This document shows, piece after piece, positions 1 through 8,368 of a DNA stretch of 64,000 nt (its first letter is position 1; the number at the start of each line of letters is the position of its first letter). The position numbers were made by a program, and so were the translations under genes. The notes under the pieces are model-generated. The model had not been told where the DNA came from. It saw only the letters and a program-made list of their open reading frames with translations, and did not search any database. Source of the DNA: Actinomycetospora lutea (GTDB lineage Bacteria > Actinomycetota > Actinomycetes > Mycobacteriales > Pseudonocardiaceae); contig NZ_JAQZAL010000006.1 of assembly GCF_028737205.1 (NCBI RefSeq), positions 1 to 64,000 of the forward strand, in the 5' to 3' direction.

Positions 1-461
1 ACCCCACCCGGGAGGGCAAGGTGTACTGCGCAGTCGTGCTCGATGTGTACTCGCGGCGGGTCGTGGGCTGGTCGATCGACGCGTCCCCGACCGCGGCGCT
101 GGTCACCAACGCGCTGGGGATGGCGATCGACTCCCGCACGCCGCCGGCGGGAGCGGTGATCCACTCCGACAGGGGGACGCAGTTCGGGTCCTGGGCGTTC
201 ACCGACCGGGCGAAGGCTTCGGGGCTGCTGCCGTCGATGGGCAGCATCGCGGATTGCTTCGATAACGCGGTGATCGAGTCGTTCTGGTCGCGGATGCAGG
301 TCGAGCTGCTGGACCGGCGGCGGTGGAAGACCCGCATCGAGCTGGCCAACGCGATCTTCGAGTACCTCGAGATCTGGCACAACCGGCGCCGCCGACATAG
401 CGCGCTGGGCTGGCGATCACCGATAGAGTTCGAGAACCAGAGCAAGATCGTCGTGGCCTGA
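1..461 (+). CDS. IS3 family transposase (OrfB), 5' end outside window
   Basis: This is the catalytic rve/DDE integrase part of an IS3-group transposase. The frame is already open at base 3 (reading PTREGKVYCAVVLD), so the gene begins upstream of the window. The DDE acidic residues are visible: Asp in VVLDVYSRRVVGWS, Asp in HSDRGTQF, and Glu in DNAVIESFWSRMQ. The terminal HNRRRRHSALG and SPIEFE motifs are typical of the family's end. The stop codon is at 459-461. It lies directly before an IS110 transposase on the opposite strand, so two insertion sequences abut here. The call is firm; whether the element is complete cannot be seen. Confidence 0.93.
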   Translation, partial: PTREGKVYCAVVLDVYSRRVVGWSIDASPTAALVTNALGMAIDSRTPPAGAVIHSDRGTQFGSWAFTDRAKASGLLPSMGSIADCFDNAVIESFWSRMQVELLDRRRWKTRIELANAIFEYLEIWHNRRRRHSALGWRSPIEFENQSKIVVA

Positions 462-470
462 AGCTTCCAG

Positions 471-1697
471 CTACCCGACTCCGCGGAACCCGGGACACCC
501 CAAGCTCTCCGGACACGCCGGGGTTCCTCTGTGTCTGTCAAGCGGCTGGATCTGAAGTCGTAGGCTCAGTGGCGGCGGGTCCGGGAAGTGACTGTCCGAA
601 GAGCTGGTGTTCGGGGTTGAGCCAGCCGCGCTTGACGACAGAGCCGCCCCCGAGTGTCCTCCCGGGCCCGCCCCTGCTCGCCATTCGTCGGCGATCATGG
701 TGCGCCAGACCCGGTCGGCGAGGCGCCGTTTGAGGCATCGCATGGCCTCGTTGTGGGTCTTGCCCTCGCCGATCTTGCGGTCGTAGTAGCCGCGTCCGGC
801 GCTGGCGCGCATCCGCACCTGGGTCAGCGCGACCACGTGCAGCGCGAGGTTGAGCTGGCGGTCCCCGCCGCGGGGCAGCCGGTGGCGAGCCTTCTGGGCG
901 CTGGCGACCTCGACCGGAGCGACCCCGGCGTAGTTCGCGAACGCCGAGGCGCTGGCGAAGCGGCGGGCATGACCGGTGCGCCCGAGCAGCCGGGCGGCGA
1001 CCACCGGCCCGACGCCGTCGAGCTCGGTGAGCCGGGTGCCGTGCTCGGCGAGCACGTGCAACATCTCTGCGGTGACCTTCTTGATCCGGGCGTGGAGGTC
1101 GCGGACCTCTGCGACGAGGTCACGGGCGATGGCCTTGCGAGTGGCCTCGACCGGGCCTGCCGGGCGCAGCCCGGCGAGCACCTTGGCCGCAGCGGCCGCG
1201 GTGAGGGCGTTGCGGGCCCCGCCGGGCACGAGGTCACGCAGCAGGGCGTGGAGCTGGTTGACCGAGCGAGTGCGCTGGGCGACCAGGTTCGCGCGACGCT
1301 CGTCGAGCAGGCCCAGCACCGTGGTGAGGTCCTCGCCGCGCACCGGGTTGGCGTCGCCGGCGAGCAGGGCGACGCTGGCCGCCGAGGCGGCATCGATGAC
1401 GTCGTTCTTGCGACGCCCACCCCGAGAGAGCTCACGGACCCGCGCCGTGGCGGTGCTCGGGACGTCGTGCACCAGCTCGCCCCGCGCGAGCAGCCACCCG
1501 GTCAGGTGCCGGCCGAACCCACGGGCGCCCTCGACGGCCCACCGCCGCTGGTCGAATCTCGACGCCCAGCGCAGCAGACGGCGATAACCGGCCAGGGTCG
1601 CCTCGATCTCGATGCTGTCGAGCACCCGGTGCGTGCCCGGCTCGAGTGCGCTGGCGGTGTGCGTGCGCTTGTGGGGATCGACCCCGATGACGACCAC
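471..1697 (-). CDS. IS110 family transposase with altered C-terminal tail
   Basis: This is a DEDD-type IS110 transposase. It opens with VVIGVDPHKRTHTAS, whose Asp is the first catalytic acid. A Transposase_20 (helix-hairpin) region follows, including LTELDGVGPVVAARLLG and FASASAFANYAGVAPVE, and it ends with the family tail RCLKRRLADRVWRTM. The GTG at 1697 is chosen because the family starts at this point; the frame stays open to 1778. The tail has lost one base near 590: the expected SSSDKSLPGP sequence continues in the neighbouring frame to a stop near 538, while this frame reads on to 471. The last about 35 residues are therefore read-through. IS110 enzymes are guided by a bridge RNA; see the leader upstream. 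Confidence 0.88.
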   Translation of the reverse strand: MVVIGVDPHKRTHTASALEPGTHRVLDSIEIEATLAGYRRLLRWASRFDQRRWAVEGARGFGRHLTGWLLARGELVHDVPSTATARVRELSRGGRRKNDVIDAASAASVALLAGDANPVRGEDLTTVLGLLDERRANLVAQRTRSVNQLHALLRDLVPGGARNALTAAAAAKVLAGLRPAGPVEATRKAIARDLVAEVRDLHARIKKVTAEMLHVLAEHGTRLTELDGVGPVVAARLLGRTGHARRFASASAFANYAGVAPVEVASAQKARHRLPRGGDRQLNLALHVVALTQVRMRASAGRGYYDRKIGEGKTHNEAMRCLKRRLADRVWRTMIADEWRAGAGPGGHSGAALSSSAAGSTPNTSSSDSHFPDPPPLSLRLQIQPLDRHRGTPACPESLGCPGFRGVG

Positions 1698-1955
1698 GTG
1701 GACCGACCTCTCGCTCGACGACCTGGGCGGGGACCGCGGACGACATGCCGACTTCCAGCGCCGAAGCTCCGGACACACCTCTGTTGAGTCAGACCACGGC
1801 CTGGAACGCCGGCCGGCGCGACCAACCCCGGGACAGCCAGCCCGAAGGCGGCAGGCGATTCACGAGTCAGACCGGCCAGCGCTCCAGCAGAGGACGCTAG
1901 ATCAACTACCTTCCGCGTCCCAGGAGACATACAAGTCGGCGGTTCAGTCAGAGGA
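1698..1955 (-). ncRNA. IS110 upstream leader, candidate bridge RNA region
   Basis: About 250 bases lie between the transposase start and the point where lsr2 sequence begins. No convincing gene is present, although a frame stays open on the minus strand. Known IS110-group elements encode their bridge RNA in the 5' non-coding end, so this is where it should lie. The outer boundary near 1950 is set by the beginning of recognisable Lsr2 codons at 1959-1965. The RNA itself and its loops are inferred; no fold was computed. Confidence 0.4.
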
Positions 1956-2054
1956 AGTCGATTTCGGGAGTGGGCCCGCAAGCAGGGCATGGCCGTGTCC
2001 CGCCGGGGCCGCATCCCCCGTGAGGTCACCGACGCCTACCACCGCGCCCACTGA
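1956..2054 (+). pseudogene. lsr2 C-terminal fragment
   Basis: From 1962 the plus strand reads FREWARKQGMAVSRRGRIP, then REVTDAYHRAH and a TGA at 2052-2054. This is the C-terminal AT-hook-like DNA-binding domain of the nucleoid protein Lsr2, including the key RGR core. Nothing resembling the Lsr2 N-terminal dimerisation domain lies upstream; that side is the IS110 leader. The fragment is therefore the 3' stump of an lsr2 gene cut at about 1955, most simply by insertion of or deletion next to the IS110 element. Without a start and dimerisation domain it should be inactive. Confidence 0.75.
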
Positions 2055-2264
2055 CCTGCTCGCAACGCCTCGATATCGGTGGCGATCTGTTGTAGACGGT
2101 GACGCCGCTGCTCGCGGCCAACGATCACCCCGCGATCGACACCGGCTTCGTGTACTTCCTGGTGACCCTCGTGGGCGGCACGCTCGACGTCGCCGCCGCA
2201 GCCCCCGACATCCGCACCGTCACCAGGACGATCCCGCTCCTGGTGCTCGCCCTTATCAGCGGGC

Positions 2265-3443
2265 TCAGGCTGCGCCGACCCCGAGCGGGGTGCATGCGTC
2301 GTCGGACGCGGGCACAGTCGGCGCCGGGTCTGCGGCGTCGCCTGCTTCGGCCGCGCCCCCGGGCAGGGCGAGGCGGGCGATGGTGGCCAGCACGTTGGCG
2401 TACTGCTTGTGCAGCGGGCCGCTGGTGTAGGGGAGGCCGTAGCGCTCGCAGAGCGCGCGGACCTTCGGGGCGACCTGGGCGTAGCGGTTGGAGGGCATGT
2501 CGGGGAACAGGTGGTGCTCGATCTGGTGGGACAGGTTGCCGGTCATCAGGTGCATCAGCGGGCTGCCGTCGAGGTTGGCCGAACCGAGCATCTGGCGCAG
2601 GTACCACTGGCCGCGGCTCTCGCCGTCGAGTTGCTCCTCGGTGAATGTCTCGGCCCCGGCCGGGAAGTGCCCGCAGAAGATCACCGCGTGCGACCACACG
2701 TTGCGGGTGATGTTCGCGGTCAGGTTGCCCAGCAGGGTGGTGGGGGCGGCCAGCCCGGAGAGCAGGGGGAAACCGATGTAGTCCTTGAGCAGTTGACCGC
2801 GGATCTTGCGCCACAGCCCGCCGAGATCGTCCTTGGCCTGCGCCCAGGGCTTGCGCCCGGCGATGACCTCCTCGAGTTCAAGGTCGTAGATCGCGATGCC
2901 GTACTCGAACCCGGCGGCCAGGCCGATGTTCATCAACGGTTGGAGCAGGTGCCACGGCTTCCAGGGCTGCTCGGGGTCCACCCGGAACACCGCGTAGCCC
3001 AGATCCCGGTCCTTGTCCAACACGTTGGTGTAGGTGTGGTGGACGTAGTTGTGGGAGTACTTCCAGCCTTCTGCCGATGAGGCGGAGTCCCACTCCCAGG
3101 TGGAGGAGTGGATTTCGGGGTCGTGCATCCAGTCCCACTGCCCGTGCAGGACGTTGTGGCCGATCTCCATGTTCTCCAGGATCTTGGCCAGCGACAGCGC
3201 GGCGGTGCCGCCCAGCCAGGCGGGCGGAAGCAGCGAGAACTGCAGCATCCCTCGGCCGGCGGCGTCCAGGCCGCGCTGCCAGGCGATCACCCGACGGATG
3301 TAGCGGGCGTCGTCGTCGCCGAGGTCGTCCATGACTCCCGCGCGGATCGCATCGAGCTCCGCACCCAACGCCTCGACATCAGCGTCGGACAGGTGCGCCG
3401 TGGTCCCGGTCGTTTCGGTCGTCGTGGTGATGGTTGTGCTCAT
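2265..3443 (-). CDS. Membrane fatty-acid desaturase (DesA3-like)
   Basis: A 392-residue di-iron acyl-lipid/acyl-CoA desaturase of the FA_desaturase family, acting at the membrane to insert a double bond in acyl chains. The three histidine boxes are present: GHNVLHGQWDW (about 95-105), HNYVHH (131-136) and HQIEHH (306-311). Hydrophobic segments separate the boxes. The N-terminus is a Thr-rich, probably cytosolic stretch and the C-terminus a short Ala/Pro-rich tail. The start is the ATG at 3443. It sits alone between IS110 remnants, so it may be cargo or a survivor in a rearranged region. An electron-donating oxidoreductase is not encoded next to it. Substrate and double-bond position cannot be told from the sequence. 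Confidence 0.9.
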   Translation of the reverse strand: MSTTITTTTETTGTTAHLSDADVEALGAELDAIRAGVMDDLGDDDARYIRRVIAWQRGLDAAGRGMLQFSLLPPAWLGGTAALSLAKILENMEIGHNVLHGQWDWMHDPEIHSSTWEWDSASSAEGWKYSHNYVHHTYTNVLDKDRDLGYAVFRVDPEQPWKPWHLLQPLMNIGLAAGFEYGIAIYDLELEEVIAGRKPWAQAKDDLGGLWRKIRGQLLKDYIGFPLLSGLAAPTTLLGNLTANITRNVWSHAVIFCGHFPAGAETFTEEQLDGESRGQWYLRQMLGSANLDGSPLMHLMTGNLSHQIEHHLFPDMPSNRYAQVAPKVRALCERYGLPYTSGPLHKQYANVLATIARLALPGGAAEAGDAADPAPTVPASDDACTPLGVGAA

Positions 3444-3719
3444 GGAGTGGTCTCCCAGCCCCCACGAGGGGCACGCATCGGGGGAGCCCGAGGGGCGCAG
3501 GGTCGGCTTGCCTCGGTAAACACGGTCGGGACGCTCAACTCCTGTCGGCAGGGCGCGTCACCGAGCACACAATGGGTTCTCGCCGTCGCCTTCGGTGAAA
3601 CCGTCACCGGCCCGGCGTGGCCGGCCGCACACCTAGAACGGTCGCCGCCCCGCTGCGGGGGCTGCCGGCCCGTTGGTGGGAGGGTCGGAGCTGGTAACGG
3701 CCGGCGGGTCAGCAACTCC
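3444..3719. other. Gene-poor stretch upstream of the desaturase
   Basis: This must hold the desaturase promoter. I see no gene with convincing family features; the frames open here lack recognisable domains or ribosome binding sites. Confidence 0.4.
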
Positions 3720-3960
3720 CGACGCGGCCAAAGCTCGAGCTCGCCGACCCCGACGCGCTCGAGCTACTCGAACGGGCCAGAGACCGGACCGGGCCGCGCG
3801 GCTGTTCAAGTCGAAGATCGCCGCCATCCTGACACGTGGGCGTCGCCGCGAGGTTGCACAGGGCCGAGGCGATCCAGACGGCGCCACCGCAGCGCCGACG
3901 ACGTCGGTGTGCGGTTCGTCTCGGCCGCGCGCAGTCAGTACAGCTGATATGGAGGGCGTC
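3720..3960 (+). pseudogene. Degenerate IS110-family transposase fragment
   Basis: Short stretches in different frames resemble the middle of an IS110 transposase: KLELADPDALELLERARDRT in one frame (about 3731-3790), then ARLFKSKIAAILTRGRRREV in the next (about 3797-3856), then an EAIQTA-like piece and DDVGVRF in others. At least two frame changes are needed to join them and neither end of the protein is present. It appears to be a scrap of a second IS110 copy, distinct in sequence from the one at 471-1697. Moderate confidence, since the matches are short. Confidence 0.45.
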
Positions 3961-4150
3961 CCTTTCAAGTAGGCAGGGATCAGCGCCCGCGATGTGAGGC
4001 ATCGTGGCTGGTCAGGACGTTGTGGGTCCGGCAGGGCCGGGTGGGTGGAGGCGTGTCGGCGCGACGCGCGGTCAGGCTGATATGCGCGGGTTGGTGGTCA
4101 AGCCCCGGGAGGTGGTGTAGCGCGGTTGTTCGCGTGATCCTCTGGTCGGG

Positions 4151-5173
4151 TCAGGCGCTGAGCGCCGGGACGATGTCGGTGCTGGCCTCCTCGGTGGTGT
4201 CGGGCGTGGTGGCGGTGCGGGCTCGGGCGAGGAGCTCGAGACCGAGGTAGCGGCGGGCTTCGGTCCATTCGTCGTGCTGCTCGGCGAGCATGGCGCCGAC
4301 CAGGCGGATCAGTGCGTCACGGTCGGGGAAGATGCCCACGAAGTCGGTGCGCCGGCGGATCTCGCGGTTGAGCCGTTCCTGGGTTGTTCGACCACACCTG
4401 CCGTTCGACCACACCCGCCGCCAGAGCTCTCGAGGGAACACGGTGAAGGCGAGCACGTCGGCGCGCGCTCGGTCGAGGTGTGCGGCGACCTGCGGGAGCT
4501 TGGTCTCGAGGGCGTCGAGGACGCGGTTGAACTGGGCGTGCACCGAGGCGGCGTCGGGCTGGTCGTAGACCGAGTGCAACAGCGCCTTCACCCACGGCCA
4601 GGACGACTTCGGGGTCACCGCCATTCAGGTTGGCCGCGTAGTGGGTGCGGCATCGTTGCCAGGCGGCGCCGGGCTGGCAGGCTCCGATGGCCTCGACGAG
4701 TCCGGCGTGGGCGTCGCTGGTCACCAGGGCCACGCCCGAGAGGCCGCGGGCGACCAGGTCAGGGAAAAACGCCAGCCAACCGGCGCCGTCCTCGGCGCTG
4801 GAGACCTGCAGGCCGAGCAGCTCGCGGTGCCCGTCGGCGTTCACGCCCACGGCGATCAGGGCGTCACGTTCACGACCCGGCCGGCCTCGCGGACCTTGAG
4901 CACCAGGGCGTCGGCGGCCAGGAACGTGTACGGGCCGCCGTCGAGCGGGCGGGTCCGGAACGCCGCGACCTGCTCGTCGAGATCGGCGGCCATCGCGGAG
5001 ACCTGCGACTTCGACAACCGTGTGATCCCGAGGCTGTCGACCAGCTTCTCCATGCGCCGAGTCGAGACGCCCAGCAGGTAGCAGGTGGCCACCACCGAGG
5101 TCAGGGCGGCTTCGGCGCGGCGGCGACGCTCAAGCAGCCAATCCGGGAAGTACGAGCGCTGCGGGGTGTCCAT
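4151..5173 (-). pseudogene. IS256 family transposase, 5'-truncated and frame-broken
   Basis: An IS256/mutator-type transposase in pieces. The first piece (5173 to about 4860) reads RSYFPDWLLERRRRAEAAL, STRRMEKLV and LSKSQVS, then breaks after GRVVNV where one base is missing. The second reads GVNADGHRELLGLQ, VTSDAHAGLVEAI and WQRCRTHYAANL, then meets one extra base near 4624. The third runs from TPKSSWPWVKALLHSVYDQ to the end. Within it, a 17-base unit is tandemly duplicated at 4386-4402 and 4403-4419; together with a 2-base loss this adds five residues in WSN..QERLN. About 85 N-terminal residues expected for the family are absent. Terminal repeats were not identified. It is inactive. Confidence 0.85.
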
Positions 5174-5242
5174 GGCAACAGCTTGGTCACCAACGGCGAC
5201 AAGGGGCGACGCGGGTCTGCTCGGCGCGCACCATGGCAGGCC

Positions 5243-5521
5243 ATGAACGCGCGAAGCGACAGCATCGCACCGGCCAGCCGAGCGGTCGAGGCGCTCGTGG
5301 AACTCGACGAGCACGGCCGCACGCTCTGCCCCTCTGACGTCGACCCCTACCGCTCGGCCGATGACGTCCTGCACGATCTCGCCAGAGCCGCTGAGCTTCT
5401 GGGCAGCGCGGCGCAACGAGTCATCGGCGAGAAGAGCGCCGCCATCGAGCGCCACGCCCACGCCCTCGCGGCCGCCCTCGCCGCCCGCGGCAACCTCCAG
5501 CACCTGCACCGGCACCCCTGA
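5243..5521 (+). CDS. Conserved hypothetical protein, paralogue of the gene at 31057
   Basis: A 92-residue, mostly helical soluble protein of unknown function, starting at ATG 5243. It aligns along most of its length with the product of 31057-31479. Shared features are an Ala-rich first helix with EAL, the LDxxGRTL.P turn, a SADDVLHDLARAAELLG-type helix and a final SHAQALA/HAHALAAA-type helix. A short basic, His-containing C-terminus follows. Two diverged copies about 26 kb apart, each under its own start, argue that both are real genes. No catalytic motif or membrane segment is visible. It adjoins the N-terminal break of the IS256 remnant, which sits on the other strand. Confidence 0.65.
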   Translation: MNARSDSIAPASRAVEALVELDEHGRTLCPSDVDPYRSADDVLHDLARAAELLGSAAQRVIGEKSAAIERHAHALAAALAARGNLQHLHRHP

Positions 5522-5948
5522 GCGCCTCGGCGTCCTTGGCCCCCGGCGACGGGTCTGTCCGACGAGAGGCGGAACTGGTCCTGAGGCTCCGGGGGTGTCC
5601 CCCGGGGGAGGCGGGAACCAGCCATGACCGAGAACCCCGAGAACGGCCACCGACCTCGTCGCGCCGGTCGGTGACGATCCCGCCCGGGAGGAGCGAAGCT
5701 CGGCACCATGGCCTCCTCCTTCGGGCCGCCGAGCTAAGCCGGACCGACACTCCCAGCTTTATGAACCACTCATGCGCATGGGAGAAGGCGGGCAACGAAC
5801 ACGCCGAGCTTGGCGGCCGAGGTGACGGCCGAGCCGCACGGGGGTTCCGGATGACCTGACGGTCCCGGGCCCTTGGACCCCTGCACGGGCAGGCGCAGTG
5901 GCGTTGCCTCGTAGATGTCGCCATAGGGCCTCTGAGAGGTGACTAACG
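5522..5948. other. 427-base stretch without a convincing gene
   Basis: A plus-strand frame is open from 5536 to 5859 but shows no recognisable domain, an implausible composition and no good ribosome binding site. The last about 30 bases contain the leader of the S4-domain gene, with CTGAGAGGTGAC ahead of its ATG. Confidence 0.4.
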
Positions 5949-6410
5949 ATGGGCTTGGAGACGCACGACTCGTCGGTCGAGAAGAAGCAGCGTCAAGCGG
6001 CTGAGCAGCGACTTAAAGCTGAGCAGCTACGACGTGCAAGATCTGCACGGACTGAGCGGCAACGACAGGAGGATTGGGAGAAGGCCCATCCGCGCCTGGG
6101 CAAAGAGCTCGTCCAGCGGAACCTCGCCTGGTCGGAGGACGACGCCGCCTGGCTCATCGCCCAGAGCCGGGTCAAGGTCGGCGGGAAGGTGGCGACGCAG
6201 CCCGGGATCCGCATCGAGGCCGGCGCCGTCCTGGCTGTTCGCAGCGCCCGCGGCGACTGGATCGAAAACCCCCACGAAACAGGGAGGCAAGGCCGCGAGA
6301 ATCGCGCCGCATCCCCGGACCCCCATCCAACCGGGCGCGACGACCATCGACAGCGGAGCCCGCAACCACGGCTCATTGGAGATGAGCGGCGCCCGCGTGA
6401 TCGTCGGTAA
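5949..6410 (+). CDS. Small S4-type RNA-binding domain protein
   Basis: A 153-residue protein starting at ATG 5949, preceded by GAGAGGTG. Residues about 10-50 are a highly charged, probably coiled-coil or basic helix rich in Lys, Arg, Glu and Gln. Residues about 50-95 resemble an S4 fold, the alpha-L RNA-binding module of RluA-like synthases and TlyA: GKELVQRNLAWSEDDAAWLI followed by RVKVGGKVATQPGIRIEAG. The C-terminal 55 residues are polar and carry no domain; a frame change there is possible. It lies 15 bases ahead of tspO and may share its transcript. RNA binding is inferred from the S4 resemblance; the target is unknown. Confidence 0.6.
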   Translation: MGLETHDSSVEKKQRQAAEQRLKAEQLRRARSARTERQRQEDWEKAHPRLGKELVQRNLAWSEDDAAWLIAQSRVKVGGKVATQPGIRIEAGAVLAVRSARGDWIENPHETGRQGRENRAASPDPHPTGRDDHRQRSPQPRLIGDERRPRDRR

Positions 6411-6425
6411 TTCGGAGGAGGGCAC

Positions 6426-6908
6426 GTGAAGGCACGAACACTCGTTCCCACCGCTTTGGCCGTGACGGCGACCGCTGTGATCGGCGGGCTGGCGAGCAGG
6501 CCGGCGCAATCGGTGTGGTACGAGGCGCTGAAGAAGCCCCCGTACCAACCCCCGCGGCAGACGTTCCCGATCGTGTGGCCGATCCTGTACGCGGATATCG
6601 CCGCAGTGTCCGCATCGACGCTCAGCGACATGGAGCGGCGCGGTCAGCGCCAGCAGCGCCGCGCGTACATCGTGGCGCTGGCGACCAATCTGGTGCTCAA
6701 CGCCGGCTGGTCCTGGCTGTTCTTCAACCGCCGCCGGCTCGGCACCGCAGCGGTCGCAGCCGGCGTGCTGGCGGCCAGCAGCGCCGACCTGGCCAGGCGC
6801 TCGGTGTGCGTGCGCGGCGCGAAGGCCGCGCCGATCGCGGCCTACGCCGCCTGGACCGCGTTCGCCACCGCCCTCTCCACCCATGTCTGGGTGCTCAACC
6901 GCAGCTGA
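6426..6908 (+). CDS. tspO: TspO/MBR family tryptophan-rich sensory protein
   Basis: A 160-residue membrane protein with about five hydrophobic helices, of the TspO/peripheral benzodiazepine receptor family, which binds porphyrins and cholesterol-like ligands. Family marks are WYEALKKPPYQPP near residue 30, FPIVWPILYADIA about 45-57, and NLVLNAGWSWLFF about 88-100. The GTG at 6426 is chosen because of the strong GGAGG eight bases upstream and because the family's first helix begins there. It follows the S4-domain gene closely. Its length matches the family. The ligand cannot be inferred from sequence. Confidence 0.88.
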   Translation: MKARTLVPTALAVTATAVIGGLASRPAQSVWYEALKKPPYQPPRQTFPIVWPILYADIAAVSASTLSDMERRGQRQQRRAYIVALATNLVLNAGWSWLFFNRRRLGTAAVAAGVLAASSADLARRSVCVRGAKAAPIAAYAAWTAFATALSTHVWVLNRS

Positions 6909-7353
6909 GGAGGTCGTGCGATGACCCGCGCGGTAGACGCTGCGCAGAGGAGGACGCGTGAAGAGCCCGGCCGACCACTACCGCGAGGCGTCGCGGCTAT
7001 TGGACGGACATCGCACCCTCGGCGGCCTCTGCGGGACACCGCCGCGAACCCGCAGTCGGCCCCGGTCAGCCGGAGCCAGGCCGAGGGCGGTGCCCCGAGC
7101 CCGTTGCTGATCACCAGCGGGACACCGTGGGCGCCGTTTCCCCACGTACGAAGACGTGGTCCCGTCCCGGCTCAGCACACCATCAGTCGGCGACTCGCGG
7201 GGCGCGCCGCGCGACGACAACATCAATGCTCTCCTCCCTCGACGCCGCTCGCTGGCGGGGTCGCGGCCGATGGAGATCATCGACTGCGCCGCGGTGGTCG
7301 ACCTCAACCGGCGAGCCAGGATGGGTGGCTTCCCGTGCGGGTATAGCCCGCCG
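6909..7353. other. Intergenic stretch with a possible truncated small gene
   Basis: A GTG at 6958 with GAGGAGGAC just upstream opens a short frame reading KSPADHYREASRLLDGHR, which looks like the N-terminus of a small conserved actinobacterial protein. The similarity then dissolves into Arg/Pro-rich sequence before a stop near 7108. It is either a remnant or a frame-broken gene. No other gene is convincing up to the BrkB start. Confidence 0.35.
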
Positions 7354-8343
7354 GTGAGCGAGCGAACCCGCGGTCGAACCCGACCTTCCCCGGCGCATGT
7401 CCCAGCCGCCGCGCCGGGGATCGACGCCGAGTCCCCGACCCAGATTCCCGCCGGCGGATGGCGCCAGATCGTGCGGCGAGCGGTCAAGGAGGGCAGCGCC
7501 GACAACATCAGCGTGCTGGCCGGGGCCGTGGCCTTCTTCGCGTTCCTCGCCCTGTTCCCCGCCATGATCGCGTTGTTGACCCTCTACGGGCTGGTGGCCG
7601 ACCCCGCCGAGGTCGCCGGCCAGCTCTCGGGGCTGACCACCGTGCTCCCGTCCACGGCCCAGCCGTTGATCGCCGATCAACTCATGTCGATCAGCCAGGG
7701 CGGCGGCAGCACGCTGAGTGTCGGGCTCGTCGTCGCGCTGCTGGCCGCGTTGTGGAGCGCCTCCAGCGGCACCCAGACCCTGATCAACACGATCACGCTG
7801 GCCTACGACGAGCAGGAGACCCGAGGTTTCCTCAAGCTGCGGGGCACCGCCCTGGCCCTGACCCTGGGCGGCATCGTCTTCGTCCTCGTCGCGGTGGCGC
7901 TGGTCGTGGTGGCCCCCATCGTCCTCGACGGGCTGCCCCTCGCCGGGCGGGTCCTCGCACAGATCGTGCGCTGGGTGCTGCTGCTGGCGATCCTGACCGT
8001 CATCTTGGCCGTGGTCTACCGGTTCGGCCCCGACCGCGACGCCCCCCGCTTCCGCTGGGTCAGCCTGGGCGCCACCGTGGCCACCGTGCTCTGGCTCCTC
8101 GGCAGCGTCGCGTTCAGCGTCTACATCGACAACTTCAGCAGCTACAACAAGACCTACGGCACCCTGGCCGGGGTGGTGGTCCTGATGCTGTGGCTCTACC
8201 TCAGCGCCTACATCGTGCTGCTCGGCGCCGAGATCAACGCCGAGGCCGAGAAGCAGACCGCCCGCGACACCACCCAGGGCCCACCCCAGCCCCTCGGCCA
8301 CCGCGACGCCGTCAAGGCCGACACCACACCCCTCCAGCCCTGA
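7354..8343 (+). CDS. YihY/BrkB family inner-membrane protein
   Basis: A multi-spanning membrane protein of about 329 residues. After a polar N-terminus, helices run from DNISVLAGAVAFFAFLALFP onward to LAGVVVLMLWLYLSAYIVLLG, six in all. The family signatures are the first-helix SVLAGAVAFFAFLALFPA, the SSGTQTLI loop, and the final YIVLLGAEINAEAE. The frame is open from 7156; GTG 7354 (VSERTRGR) is preferred because family members commonly begin with a short Arg-rich leader before the AGGW motif. ATG 7321 is an alternative. Function in this family is unsettled; the older 'ribonuclease BN' label is not supported. A small CCCCGG-CGT-CCGGGG hairpin lies 11 bases after the stop. Confidence 0.85.
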   Translation: MSERTRGRTRPSPAHVPAAAPGIDAESPTQIPAGGWRQIVRRAVKEGSADNISVLAGAVAFFAFLALFPAMIALLTLYGLVADPAEVAGQLSGLTTVLPSTAQPLIADQLMSISQGGGSTLSVGLVVALLAALWSASSGTQTLINTITLAYDEQETRGFLKLRGTALALTLGGIVFVLVAVALVVVAPIVLDGLPLAGRVLAQIVRWVLLLAILTVILAVVYRFGPDRDAPRFRWVSLGATVATVLWLLGSVAFSVYIDNFSSYNKTYGTLAGVVVLMLWLYLSAYIVLLGAEINAEAEKQTARDTTQGPPQPLGHRDAVKADTTPLQP

Positions 8344-8353
8344 CCGGCGCCGA

Positions 8354-8368
8354 CCCCGGCGTCCGGGG
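8354..8368 (+). terminator. Small GC hairpin after the BrkB gene
   Basis: CCCCGG (8354-8359) pairs with CCGGGG (8363-8368) across a 3-base loop just downstream of the stop. The stem is short and no T-run follows, so this is only a weak terminator candidate. Confidence 0.25.

Noticed and set aside
505-1775. CTCCGGACAC...CCTCTGT words at about 511 and 1767 as a target-site duplication of the IS110 element
   Set aside because: The copies are short and imperfect, the 1767 copy lies inside the probable element leader, and IS110 elements do not usually make such duplications.
654-1787. Plus-strand frame antisense to the IS110 transposase
   Set aside because: A mirror frame of a high-GC gene with low-complexity composition.
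2099-2644. Plus-strand frame starting MTPLLAANDHPAIDTG...
   Set aside because: The first about 55 codons look somewhat protein-like but the rest is antisense to the desaturase, there is no ribosome binding site, and no family is recognised.
5536-5859. 107-codon plus-strand frame
   Set aside because: No ribosome binding site, domain or homologous pattern.
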